A DNA stretch of 64,000 bases from contig CALBEF010000031.1 of assembly GCA_937927775.1 (NCBI GenBank), positions 62,001-126,000 of the forward strand, read 5' to 3'. Below the pieces are notes generated by a model. It was given only the letters and a program-made list of their open reading frames with translations, searched no databases and was not told the origin of the DNA. Position numbers and translations under genes: made by a program. The DNA comes from an uncultured Anaerolineae bacterium (GTDB taxonomy: Bacteria > Chloroflexota > Anaerolineae > J036 > Brachytrichaceae). Shown in pieces: positions 1 to 9,201 of this stretch; the first letter of the stretch is position 1; each line of letters begins with the position of its first letter.

Positions 1-825
1 CTTGCATTGCTCAGCCAGCGTCTGCACCTGTTGCATGAAGAACGGATCGGTCAGGCCAAAGCTGGTGATCGTTTCGATCGATCTGGCTCCATTGGCCGTG
101 TCACCCAGCGCGCACTGCGCCTGCGCCAAAGCCCAGTAACTAAACGGGTTCGGCGAGTTCCGGGTCAGGTCAACGCCTTTTTGAGCATTGTCGAGCGACT
201 TTTGAAGATCGCCCTTGAACAGAAAGACGTTTGCCAGGCCGGTGTACGCCGCGCCGAAATCAGGCTGATATTGAATGGCGGTCTCGAACTCTTTCTGAGC
301 GGCGTCGAGCGCTTCCGGGTATTTTTTCGGGTCGCGCTGGAGCAGAATCGTGCCCAGCACATAGTGCGATGTGGCGTCGTCAGGCTTGAGCTTGAGGGCA
401 GTCTCCACGTATTTTTGCGCTTCGTCGAACTGGCCGTTCTGATAGTACACCGTCGCCAGGTTGGTGTGGGCGGCGTCGTGGCCGGGATCGAGTTTGATGG
501 CGGTGAGATAGGCGTCAACGGCTTTGGTCAGATGGTCGCGCCGGGACTGCTCATCGGCAGCGATGCCGGCAAGCTGGTTGCGCGCGTTTCCGAGCAGATA
601 GTGGGCGTCGGCGCTATTCGGATCGGCAGCCACAGCAGCCTGCGCTTCCTGAAGCGCCACATCAAACTGTCCGGCGTTCAGCGCGGCGCGCGCTGCGTCA
701 AGATGAGGCCGGACTGTCTGACCGGCAGTGGGCGTGGGCGCGACCGTTGGGGCCGGCGCCGCGCAGGCTGCCCCGCCGAAGGCGAGAACAGCCATGACAA
801 GGCCGGCTGCGATGCTGCGTGTCAT
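1..825 (-). CDS. TPR-repeat lipoprotein, runs off left edge (partial)
   Basis: Minus-strand reading MTRSIAAGLVMAVLAFGGAACAAPAPTVAPTPT... (signal peptide plus lipobox Cys) followed by TPR-like units (AVDAYLTAIKLDPGHDAAHTNLATVYYQNGQFDEAQKYVE). SD GGAGGTG before the ATG. 4-bp overlap with the upstream gene. Absent from the ORF track, probably because it is open at the window edge. Confidence 0.8.
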   Translation of the reverse strand, partial: MTRSIAAGLVMAVLAFGGAACAAPAPTVAPTPTAGQTVRPHLDAARAALNAGQFDVALQEAQAAVAADPNSADAHYLLGNARNQLAGIAADEQSRRDHLTKAVDAYLTAIKLDPGHDAAHTNLATVYYQNGQFDEAQKYVETALKLKPDDATSHYVLGTILLQRDPKKYPEALDAAQKEFETAIQYQPDFGAAYTGLANVFLFKGDLQKSLDNAQKGVDLTRNSPNPFSYWALAQAQCALGDTANGARSIETITSFGLTDPFFMQQVQTLAEQCK

Positions 826-1481
826 TGCTTCACCTCCAACACCACGACCTGTGTGTCTTCCGGCAGATTGCTCCTGGTGACTTTGAGCGACTCCTGGGGT
901 TTGACATCCGCCAGCCCCATCTCTTTCAGAAACTTCCCGACGCCGTCCAGCTTGCGCGCGGCGCTTGTGCCGGCGGCCTTGAAGTTCATGGGCACGACGA
1001 TGCTCGGCTCGATCAGCGCGACGAGTTCGCTGGCCTGGGACGCGTTCAGGCTGTCGCCTCCGCCGACCGGCAGCAGCAACACATCGACCGTTTCGAGCGC
1101 GTCGATCTGCGCCTGGGTCGGCACAAACGGCAACTGGCCCAGGTTGACGACATTCAGGCCGTCGTAATAGTATGAGAACACCGTGCTGCGCAGGGTGTTA
1201 TCGCCGCGCTTTTTCTCCGGGCGCATCGCCACGCCGGTGATGAAGACGCCGCCCATCTCGAACTCGCCGGCGCCGCGCAGGATGCGCACATCGCCGCGTT
1301 GCGCGCCCGCCACCGCCGCCACATTGCCATACCCGGCCTCGTCACGACTGATCGTGATGACATCGGCCTTCAGTTTGGGCAGTTCCTCGCCCGCAGCCGG
1401 CTCGTAGGGATCGGTGACAACCGTGAGCCTGCCACGGTCGGCGAGTCGAAAACAAGACAGCCCGTGCCACGTGATTTCCAT
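822..1481 (-). CDS. MBL-fold metallo-hydrolase-like protein
   Basis: 219 aa MEITWHGLSCFRLADRGRLTVVTDPY..., typical of UPF0173/MBL-like hydrolases. Confidence 0.75.
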   Translation of the reverse strand: MEITWHGLSCFRLADRGRLTVVTDPYEPAAGEELPKLKADVITISRDEAGYGNVAAVAGAQRGDVRILRGAGEFEMGGVFITGVAMRPEKKRGDNTLRSTVFSYYYDGLNVVNLGQLPFVPTQAQIDALETVDVLLLPVGGGDSLNASQASELVALIEPSIVVPMNFKAAGTSAARKLDGVGKFLKEMGLADVKPQESLKVTRSNLPEDTQVVVLEVKQ

Positions 1482-1506
1482 AGGCGCTGATTTTAGCCCA
1501 TCACCA

Positions 1507-2463
1507 TCACAGCACCTGACTCAACGCAATGGTCTCCGGCGGGTCATCCTCACCCCGGCCGGCAATCGTGTCCACCACCTGCTCCAGCGCGCCCTGCACC
1601 TTTTCAATCGGCGATCTGGCCCTGAACAACTCCTCGTAATCCGCCACCGCTTCATCCGGCGACACATCGCGCCCGCACGTCTCTTTCAGGTAGTGATAGT
1701 GGTCGCTCACCCACACATACAGATCAGCCTCGGTGCGGCCGGGGAAGCGTTTCAGCACATCCTGCTCGCGGATGGCTCTCACGATGGGAAGATAGATGTT
1801 GTCATACCAGTCGATCACCGCTTCGTCTTCGGTGATTTCACGCTGCTGCTCCAGACCCATGAAATAGCGATGCGCGGCGATGTGCTCGATCAGGCGCGCG
1901 TAGCCGCCGGCAATGGAGAAGCGGATGTTCTGCTCCGGGCGCAGCGCGTCGAGCCGGGTGCGCTCCAGAAACTCGGTGTACTCGCCAAGAATGATCAGTG
2001 TGTTCGCGTCGATGTCGCTGGCTGTGACCGGCACCCGCGTGATTGCCTCCGTCACTTCGGCGTCCACAAAGCTGGCGCCGCGCTCGCGGGCCACCGAGAT
2101 ACGGTGGTTGCCGTCCAGCACAAAGTAGACATCACCCACTTTGTACAGCTTCACCGGCGGCAGACTGATGTCTTCATAGAAGGCGCGATTGATCTTGCGC
2201 CAGCGCGCGCTCAGCGCGCCGGTGCGCGGCAAAAAGGCGTCGTCGAAATCCTGGTACCGCCCCACGCTCCCCACGATCTTGTCGATGGGCACCGTCTGTA
2301 TGCCGCGCGCCAGCATGCCCCTCAGCTTGAGCTTGTCGCGCACCTCATCCCATGCCATCAGCTTCCGGCTATCACCGGACAGAACGCCCCACACCGAGCG
2401 CAGAAATTGCCTGGTGCGCGCGCGGTTGAAATCTATCTGGTCCTGCGCGTTGCCAACTCCCAT
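1507..2463 (-). CDS. ParB/sulfiredoxin-fold-like protein (DUF4032-like)
   Basis: 318 aa; contains VDGNHRISVARERG-like motif (VLDGNHRISVARERGASFVDAEV) characteristic of ParB-like nuclease domains. Confidence 0.6.
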   Translation of the reverse strand: MGVGNAQDQIDFNRARTRQFLRSVWGVLSGDSRKLMAWDEVRDKLKLRGMLARGIQTVPIDKIVGSVGRYQDFDDAFLPRTGALSARWRKINRAFYEDISLPPVKLYKVGDVYFVLDGNHRISVARERGASFVDAEVTEAITRVPVTASDIDANTLIILGEYTEFLERTRLDALRPEQNIRFSIAGGYARLIEHIAAHRYFMGLEQQREITEDEAVIDWYDNIYLPIVRAIREQDVLKRFPGRTEADLYVWVSDHYHYLKETCGRDVSPDEAVADYEELFRARSPIEKVQGALEQVVDTIAGRGEDDPPETIALSQVL

Positions 2464-2487
2464 AGCCTCAACTATAGCCCCCGACGG

Positions 2488-5400
2488 TTAACTGCCGCTT
2501 AAGCTCTCATCCAAAGCTGAACGGTCGGGATCAAGCCGGCGCGGCGCGCCGGCAGATCGTATCTGCTGATGCAACGGGATGTTGTCGATGTATCCCCGGC
2601 GATACGGACTGCCCTGCGGGATCAGGTTATGCTTGCGCATCATCTCGTCATAAGCCTGCGCCAGGTAGTGATCGGCTTCCTCCATCTGACCGTTGGCAGC
2701 CAGCGCCTGACTGTGCGCGAACAGGATCTCCTCGCTGAAGCATTCGACAATCTGCGTGAAGCCGAACTCGCGGTAGATGCTCACAGCCAGCGAGGACGAC
2801 GCCAGAGCCTGTTCCAGATGAGCCTGCCTTTCCTCCGGCGCCAGACGCGGCGCCAGGGCCAGATGCGCGGCGGCGGATTTGCAGGCCGCCGCCATGCGAT
2901 ACTGCCGCGACACAAAACCTTCGGCGGCCAGCGACTCCACCTGTTGCGCGAGTTCAATCGCTTCGCGCAGGCTGCGCTCGTCACCGCGCTGAATCAGCAG
3001 GATGCATTTAACCAATCCCCAGCCGGCCCGCCCCAGCTCGGTGAAATCGCGTCGGGTAATGTCCCATGCCTGCGCCAGCGTCGCCTCGGCTTCATCGAGC
3101 CGGCCCTGCGCCACCTCGATCTGCGCCTTGCGCAGCAGCGGATACAGCACGCCGGTGACATCTTTCCACGCCTCAATCGCTTCGTTAATGAGCGCCAGGC
3201 CGCCCTCCAGGTCGCCCAGATACAGCGCGCGGATTTGCCCGCAAAACATGAGGGCGTGCCCTTCGACGTTTCGATCTCCCATCTCGCGGGCCAGTTGCAG
3301 GCGGGGCTGTTCGCATTCCGTCAACTGGCGGCTATAGTCGCCGGCGCGTTCGGCGCGCGCGCTGAGCGCCGCCAGCAAGCGCAGGTTGATCTCTTTGTCA
3401 TCCAGTTGCTGACAGATTGGAATGGCCGCTTGCAGGTACTTCTCGTTGTGTTCCAGATCGTCGATGCCGCAGGCGAACGCCAGTCCCAGCAGCAGATGCG
3501 CCTGGTTGCGCAAATCGCCCAGCTCGCGCAGCAGGCCCAGCGCCTGCTCGCCGACTTCGCGCCAGCGCGGGTCGCGCAATTCGTAGTAGAGCGGCCCCAG
3601 TCGCATCAAACTATTGACCTCGCGCCGGCGGTCGCCCAGTTGCCGCGCCAGCGCCAGCGCTTCCTGCGCCATGCTCACGCCGGCCTGCGCCTCGGCATGG
3701 GTGGTGAAATCCGCCACCTCGGGTTGACACAACAAGGCGTCTACCCTCCAGGCGGGGTCGTCGCTCAACTGGCCGGCCAGTTGCAGCAGCTCGCGCGAAT
3801 CGTTGCGGGCGGCCTGCACATTGCCGACCAGATACAACACCTCGCGCCGGCCACTGAGCACTTCAAACCGCTCGGCGCCGATGGCGCGCAAACGACGGTC
3901 TATGACCGCGCGGTCACGGACCGCGCGGTCACGGACCGCGCGGTCATGGACCGCGTCGTCGCTCAACCCATCCGCCATCTTGTCCAGAATCTCCAGCGCG
4001 CGGGTGTAATGCTGGATTGCTTCGGCATTGGCGTACACTTTGCGCGATTGCTCGGCAGCCTGCAACGAGTAGAACAACTCCTTGTCGGGCCGGTTGGCAA
4101 AGCGATAGTGCCAGGCAATCAGCCCGGCGCGATGCTCCAGGTCAGCCCCCCAGAAGCCGGCCTCCAGATATTCGGCAGCCTGCGTGTGGTGCGCGGCGCG
4201 CTGGGTCGCCAGCAGGCTGTCATACGCCACATCTCGAACGAGGCTGGAGGTGAAGGCGTACTCCATTCCCAGCGCCGGCGCGGCCCCGCGCTCCTGGATA
4301 AGCTGAGCGCGCTGCAGGGCGGTGAGGATGGCGGGCAACTGCGGGGCCATGCTCTCGCCAACGAGCGCTGCCAGCATGTTGCGCCAGAACACCGGCCCGA
4401 TGACCGACGCGATCTGCAACACGCGCCGCTGCTCCGGGGCAAGTCGATCCATGCGCGCCGTCAACAGGCCCTGCAGGCTGTCCGGCAGGTCGAGCGAGGT
4501 CACGCTGCGCGTTTCACGCAGCCGGCCTGTCTCGTCGGGCGCCAGCGCCCCGCTGGCCGTCAGCGAATGAATCAGCTCCTTGATGAAATACGGATTCCCT
4601 TCGGCGCGCTGAATCACCAGTTCGCGCGTCGCAGGCGACAGCGCGCCGGGGCCGATCAACTCGTCGATCAATTGCCCGCTCTCCGCATCGGTCAGCGGCG
4701 GCAATTCGACGCGGGTCAGGCGGTGCGGATACTCGGTCTCGACGTGATGGCGGAAACTCCACACCGGCGACGTGCGGTCAGGACGAAATATCGTCAGCCA
4801 AAGGATGGGCGCGCCATCGCACAGCGGCAGACAGAAGCGCAACAGATCGATCGAACTGGGATCAGCCCAATGCAGATCAGAGAAGGCCACAACGACAGGC
4901 TGACGCTCGGCCAGCGCGGCCAGCCAACTCCGAATCGTTTGGAAGAGCTGGCGCTGCCACAGCTCGGCATCCATGCGCCGGGCCTGTGTTGCGTAAGGCT
5001 CCTCCAGCGGAAGCGACAGCAGCGACGCGAGGTAGGGATAGTGCTGGCCGGCCTGCTCGCCCCAGATGCGCTCGGCCTGCTGCCGCAGGAGCGCCGGCAG
5101 CGCGTCTGCTCCGAGGGCGGCGCCGTTGTGGGCGCCGGCTGACAGCGCAGAACCGCTTTGCGCCTCCAGCCAGCGACGCATCATGTCGCGCCACATGGAG
5201 AAGGGCCAGTCCTGGCTGTAAGAGCGGCAAAATCCATGCAACCACAGCGCCTGGCCGGCGCGCTCGCGCTGAGCAGTTGAACTGGCCGGGGCGCTCGCCT
5301 CTGCATCGTCGGCGAGGCCATCGGCGAGACATTCCGGCGCCAGCAGGCCCTGGTCGAACAGCCGCTGGCTGGCGCGCGACACGATGAATGATTTGCCGGC

Positions 5401-6561
5401 CCCTTTCTCGCCGGACACGAAACAAATGCCGCCCCTGCCCTTCAGCACATCTGCAATGCACCGCTCGACGGCTTCCAACTGCGTTGCGCGACTGACCATC
5501 GCGGCAGGCGTCTTCGGTTCTGCCAGCGCCCGGCCGGCGGCATCGGGCTGGTGCGCCAATGGCCGGTACGCAGCGATCGGCTCGCTGACGCCCTTCACCA
5601 TGATCTCCCCAACGGACTTCCAGCTAAACCTGGGGGCGACCAGTTGATACGTGCTGTCGCTGACGAGCACCGTGCCCGGCTCGGCGGCGGTTTCCATGCG
5701 CGCTGCGACGGCAACTGCCTGGCCCATGGCGGTGTCTTCCTTGTGCTGCCGGCTGTCGCCGACAGTGGTCACAATCACTTCGCCGGTGTTCACGCCAACG
5801 CGCAGTTTCAAGTCGATGCCGTCGCTTTCGGCCAGACCCGCCGCGTAGGACTTGATCGCCTCCTGCATGGCCAGCGCAGCAAGCACAGCGCGTTCGGGAT
5901 CGTCCTCGTGCGCAACTGAAGCGCCAAAAAACGCGACCAGTCCATCGCCGCGAAACTGGTTCACCTCTCCGCCAAAGCGATAGATCTCGGCTTCGAGAAT
6001 CTGGAAGACATGATTCATGACCTCCACCCAGGCTTCGCTGCCAAGCTGTTCGAGCAGATGGGTGGAATCGCGCACATCGGCCAGGATGACGGTGGCAATG
6101 CGGCGTTGCCCTTCGAGCGGCCTGGTCTGGAACCCGGCCAGGGCAAAGGTCTCGCCAAAGGTCCTGGTGATGGGCGCAACTGGCGTGGGGGCAGCCGTGG
6201 CGCGCCTTGCCGCCAACGCCGCCAGGAAGCTATCGTCGGCGCCGGGCGGCTGTGGCATCCGGCGCGCTTTCAGGCCGGAGTGGACACCCCGGCCATTTCC
6301 CGGTTCGGCCGGCGTCTCGCTGGCGCCACCCGGAGCCAGGGCAACCGGTTCTTGCGCCTCCATGCGCTCCCACGGCCGGCCGGCCATTACTGCGTCATAC
6401 ACGGCCCCCTCGGTGAGTTGAGTGCCGCACATGCCGCAGAAGCGGTAGTCCAGCGGATTGGCAAAGCCACACATCGGGCAGATGTGCGCCAGGCGCGCGC
6501 CGCAACGTCCACAGTACTTCATGCCGGCTATGCCGTCATAGCCGCAGCTTGGGCATTTCAT
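2488..6561 (-). CDS. Double zinc ribbon - class III adenylate/guanylate cyclase - AAA ATPase - TPR signalling protein
   Basis: 1357 aa. N-terminal CPSCG..CGRCG / CPMCG..CGMCG zinc ribbons, cyclase core (LADVRDST, FRGDGLVAFFG), Walker A GEKGAGKS, C-terminal TPR-like helices. Confidence 0.9.
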   Translation of the reverse strand: MKCPSCGYDGIAGMKYCGRCGARLAHICPMCGFANPLDYRFCGMCGTQLTEGAVYDAVMAGRPWERMEAQEPVALAPGGASETPAEPGNGRGVHSGLKARRMPQPPGADDSFLAALAARRATAAPTPVAPITRTFGETFALAGFQTRPLEGQRRIATVILADVRDSTHLLEQLGSEAWVEVMNHVFQILEAEIYRFGGEVNQFRGDGLVAFFGASVAHEDDPERAVLAALAMQEAIKSYAAGLAESDGIDLKLRVGVNTGEVIVTTVGDSRQHKEDTAMGQAVAVAARMETAAEPGTVLVSDSTYQLVAPRFSWKSVGEIMVKGVSEPIAAYRPLAHQPDAAGRALAEPKTPAAMVSRATQLEAVERCIADVLKGRGGICFVSGEKGAGKSFIVSRASQRLFDQGLLAPECLADGLADDAEASAPASSTAQRERAGQALWLHGFCRSYSQDWPFSMWRDMMRRWLEAQSGSALSAGAHNGAALGADALPALLRQQAERIWGEQAGQHYPYLASLLSLPLEEPYATQARRMDAELWQRQLFQTIRSWLAALAERQPVVVAFSDLHWADPSSIDLLRFCLPLCDGAPILWLTIFRPDRTSPVWSFRHHVETEYPHRLTRVELPPLTDAESGQLIDELIGPGALSPATRELVIQRAEGNPYFIKELIHSLTASGALAPDETGRLRETRSVTSLDLPDSLQGLLTARMDRLAPEQRRVLQIASVIGPVFWRNMLAALVGESMAPQLPAILTALQRAQLIQERGAAPALGMEYAFTSSLVRDVAYDSLLATQRAAHHTQAAEYLEAGFWGADLEHRAGLIAWHYRFANRPDKELFYSLQAAEQSRKVYANAEAIQHYTRALEILDKMADGLSDDAVHDRAVRDRAVRDRAVIDRRLRAIGAERFEVLSGRREVLYLVGNVQAARNDSRELLQLAGQLSDDPAWRVDALLCQPEVADFTTHAEAQAGVSMAQEALALARQLGDRRREVNSLMRLGPLYYELRDPRWREVGEQALGLLRELGDLRNQAHLLLGLAFACGIDDLEHNEKYLQAAIPICQQLDDKEINLRLLAALSARAERAGDYSRQLTECEQPRLQLAREMGDRNVEGHALMFCGQIRALYLGDLEGGLALINEAIEAWKDVTGVLYPLLRKAQIEVAQGRLDEAEATLAQAWDITRRDFTELGRAGWGLVKCILLIQRGDERSLREAIELAQQVESLAAEGFVSRQYRMAAACKSAAAHLALAPRLAPEERQAHLEQALASSSLAVSIYREFGFTQIVECFSEEILFAHSQALAANGQMEEADHYLAQAYDEMMRKHNLIPQGSPYRRGYIDNIPLHQQIRSAGAPRRLDPDRSALDESLSGS
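3904..3963. repeat. 15-bp in-frame tandem repeat GACCGCGCGGTCACG (3 good units plus a degenerate 4th), each containing the palindrome GACCGCGCGGTC
   Basis: Direct reading; encodes DRAVRDRAVRDRAV within the cyclase/AAA protein. Confidence 0.95.
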
Positions 6562-6582
6562 TTTTCGGATGTGTCCAATAGA

Positions 6583-6608
6583 GAAGCGCGCCGATGCCGG
6601 CGCGCTTC
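6583..6608 (-). terminator. Hairpin (11-bp perfect stem, 4-nt loop) between the cNMP-binding gene and the cyclase gene
   Basis: GAAGCGCGCCG-atgc-CGGCGCGCTTC. Confidence 0.65.
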
Positions 6609-6652
6609 GTCTGTTTCTTCAGGCGAGATCGCCCCGCCAGAGGGTAAGCCTA

Positions 6653-7093
6653 TCACATCGCTTCGAGCGCCAGGCGGAAGCGTTTAGCCAGTTCCTGCAG
6701 AATGAGCACCGCCATCTCGGCATCCTGGCGCACTTCGGCCAGAAAATCCCAGCGGCTGAGCACCAGGCAGCGCGTCGGCTCGACGGCGACCACCGACGCC
6801 GTGCGCGGCCCGTCGTCGAGCAGCGCCAACTCGCCGAAGAAATCGGTCGGGCCGAATTGATTGACGGTTACCCGCTCGCCGTCGCGCCGCTCGCGGACGG
6901 CCTCGGCTTTGCCCAGGGCGACGATGAACAACCCTTCGCCCCCCTGCCCCTGGATGACGATGGTCGCCCCGGCCGGGAATTCACGCTCGACCACGCGCTT
7001 TGCCAGCATTTCAATCTGACGATGGTTCAGATTCTGGAAAAGCGGCACGCGCCCCAGAAATTGAGCAATCTCTTTGACATTCGCCACGTTCAT
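6653..7093 (-). CDS. Stand-alone cyclic nucleotide-binding domain protein
   Basis: 146 aa; FPAGATIVIQGQGGEGLFIVALGKAEAV...FGELALLDDGPRTASVVAVEPTRCLVLSRWDF. Confidence 0.9.
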   Translation of the reverse strand: MNVANVKEIAQFLGRVPLFQNLNHRQIEMLAKRVVEREFPAGATIVIQGQGGEGLFIVALGKAEAVRERRDGERVTVNQFGPTDFFGELALLDDGPRTASVVAVEPTRCLVLSRWDFLAEVRQDAEMAVLILQELAKRFRLALEAM

Positions 7094-8823
7094 TTCTCCT
7101 GTTTCTGCAATCGGCCAATGTAAACGCCAAACGACGGCAGGGCCAGTTGCGACACATCATCACGACGGCCGGCTGCGCGCAGGTCTGCCCCATCGAACAG
7201 GCATTCTGCAACGTCAGCCGCGATCGGCGCATCGGCCAAATTGATGATTTGGACGCGGGGCGACATATTCAGAACAACCAGGCAGGTCTGGCGTGAATCG
7301 CGGCGCAAAAATGCCAGGTAGTCTTCAGCGTTTGGATGGAGGGGAACATACTCGCCGCCGAGCAGGGCAGGAGTCGCCCGTCGAACGCGCAGCAGGCGGC
7401 GGTAGAAGTTGAGCAGCGAGGCGGGATCGTCTTCCTGATCGGCCACGTTGACGCCGGCGGCATAGTTGGGATTGACCGGCAGCCAGGGGGCGACGCCGGC
7501 CGGGCTGAAGCCGGCATTGGGCGCGTTGGCCCATTGCAGCGGGGTGCGGCAGCGGTCGCGCGTCATGCGCGCCGCCATCGCCATAGCCTGCTCCGGGGGG
7601 ATGCCGTCGCTCACCGCCAGCCGGTAGAGGTTGACCGCCTGGTTGTCGCGCAACTGGTCGAAGCGTTCGAGGATCAGGTCGGTCATGCCAATCTCTTCGC
7701 CGTTGTACAGCACAGGCGTTCCACGCAGGGTCAACACCAGGGCGGCCAGGACGCGCGCCCATCCATCGTTGTGCCGGCCGTCGCCAAAGGCGCTGATCAG
7801 GCGCGCCGAGTCGTGGTTGCCCAGCGTGTTGCACGGCCACGCGCCGGGCGGCAATTTGCTCAGGCGCTCGGCCTGATTGGCGCGCACCCACGCCGGCGTG
7901 ATGCGGTCGGTGCGCATCAGCGGGAAGTTGAACACCAGATGCAGTTCGTCGTCGCCGTTGCCATAGTAGGCCGGGTCATCATCCTCGCCGATCAACACGC
8001 GATCGCCGGGGTATTCGTCCAGCACCGCGCGCAGGTCTCTCATCAACTCGTGGATGCCGGGCTGACCAACCTGACACTGAAACATGCGGGTGAATTCGGC
8101 CATGAGCGCCTGCTGTTCCTCCGGCGAGCGATTCTCGCGCCAGGCGCGCAGCATGTCCAACTGCGACAACTGCGCGGTCTGGGGTGGATAGGCCGGGTCT
8201 TCAAAGATGGTGCCGATGGCGTCGAGCCGAAAACCGTCCACGCCCATATCCAGCCAGAAGCGCACGGCCTGCCACATCGCTTGTTTGACGGCCGGGTTGT
8301 GCCAGTTCAGGTCCGGCTGTTCCTTGAAGAAGAAGTGATAGTAGTACTGGCCGGTGGCAGGGTCGAGTTCCCAGGCGGAGCCGCCGAAGGCTGAATACCA
8401 GTTGTTGGGCGGGCCGCCATCGGGGGCCGGATCGCGCCACACGTACCAGTCGCGCTTTGGATTGTCGCGGCTGGAGCGCGACTCGATGAACCAGGGATGC
8501 TCCTCCGAGGTGTGATTGAGCACCAGGTCGAGGATGACACGGATGCCGCGCCGGTGCGCGCCGTCGAGGAAACGGCGGAAGTCATCCGGCGTGCCGTATT
8601 CGGGCGCGACGCCGGTGTAATCCGACACATCGTAACCGCAATCGGCATTGGGCGATGGGAAGTGCGGCGACAACCACACAGCGTCGATGCCCAGCGACTG
8701 AAGGTAGTCGAGCCGGTCGATCATGCCGGGGAAATCGCCGATGCCGTCGCCGTTGCCATCAGCGAAACTGCGCGGGTAGATCTGGTAGAAGGCGGCCGTC
8801 TGCCACCACTTGAGATGGGTCAT
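7090..8823 (-). CDS. GH13 alpha-glucosidase / oligo-1,6-glucosidase-like
   Basis: Starts MTHLKWWQTAAFYQIYPRSFADGNGDGIGDFPGMIDRLDYL; GVDGFRLDAI and NTLGNHDSARL motifs. The start at 8823 is preferred over the ORF-track start at 9111 because it overlaps the upstream stop by 4 bp. Confidence 0.92.
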   Translation of the reverse strand: MTHLKWWQTAAFYQIYPRSFADGNGDGIGDFPGMIDRLDYLQSLGIDAVWLSPHFPSPNADCGYDVSDYTGVAPEYGTPDDFRRFLDGAHRRGIRVILDLVLNHTSEEHPWFIESRSSRDNPKRDWYVWRDPAPDGGPPNNWYSAFGGSAWELDPATGQYYYHFFFKEQPDLNWHNPAVKQAMWQAVRFWLDMGVDGFRLDAIGTIFEDPAYPPQTAQLSQLDMLRAWRENRSPEEQQALMAEFTRMFQCQVGQPGIHELMRDLRAVLDEYPGDRVLIGEDDDPAYYGNGDDELHLVFNFPLMRTDRITPAWVRANQAERLSKLPPGAWPCNTLGNHDSARLISAFGDGRHNDGWARVLAALVLTLRGTPVLYNGEEIGMTDLILERFDQLRDNQAVNLYRLAVSDGIPPEQAMAMAARMTRDRCRTPLQWANAPNAGFSPAGVAPWLPVNPNYAAGVNVADQEDDPASLLNFYRRLLRVRRATPALLGGEYVPLHPNAEDYLAFLRRDSRQTCLVVLNMSPRVQIINLADAPIAADVAECLFDGADLRAAGRRDDVSQLALPSFGVYIGRLQKQEK

Positions 8824-9164
8824 AGCGCCTCCAGAAGCGCGTAGAGGGAGGGAATGGCGATTTGAACGACCAGCGTCACGGCGAAGGTTCGCCACGAGCG
8901 CGGCTGGCCGGCGTAATGGCGGTGATACTCGCCGCTGAGAATGATGAAGGCAATGCCGGCCAGCGCGAAGACGATCAACAGGGCATTGCCAAACACCGCG
9001 CCGGCGCGCAGATCGGCGCCGGCGTTCAGCGCCAGCCGGGCGTACAGCAGAATGGACAACTGCCACAGCGCATATACATTCCACAGCGTCAGCGCCACTG
9101 TCACCAGCCACAGCAGGAAGACTGCGACCGACACAACGGGGTGTCGAGAAGGTGTCGCGCTCAT
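8820..9164 (-). CDS. Small integral membrane protein (about 3-4 TM)
   Basis: 114 aa with hydrophobic segments; 4-bp overlap with the GH13 gene. Confidence 0.75.
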   Translation of the reverse strand: MSATPSRHPVVSVAVFLLWLVTVALTLWNVYALWQLSILLYARLALNAGADLRAGAVFGNALLIVFALAGIAFIILSGEYHRHYAGQPRSWRTFAVTLVVQIAIPSLYALLEAL

Positions 9165-9201
9165 TGATGCATTCGCTCCGGCGTTTCTGCGGCCGGCGCG
9201 G

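Noticed and set aside
7-1167. 386-aa plus-strand ORF at left edge
   Set aside because: Antisense to the TPR lipoprotein and MBL genes; no recognisable protein features. High-GC antisense artefact.
2569-5142. 857-aa plus-strand ORF
   Set aside because: Antisense to the cyclase/AAA/TPR gene with clear homology on the minus strand; composition is an antisense by-product of GC-rich codon usage.
7336-8394. 352-aa plus-strand ORF
   Set aside because: Antisense to the GH13 gene.
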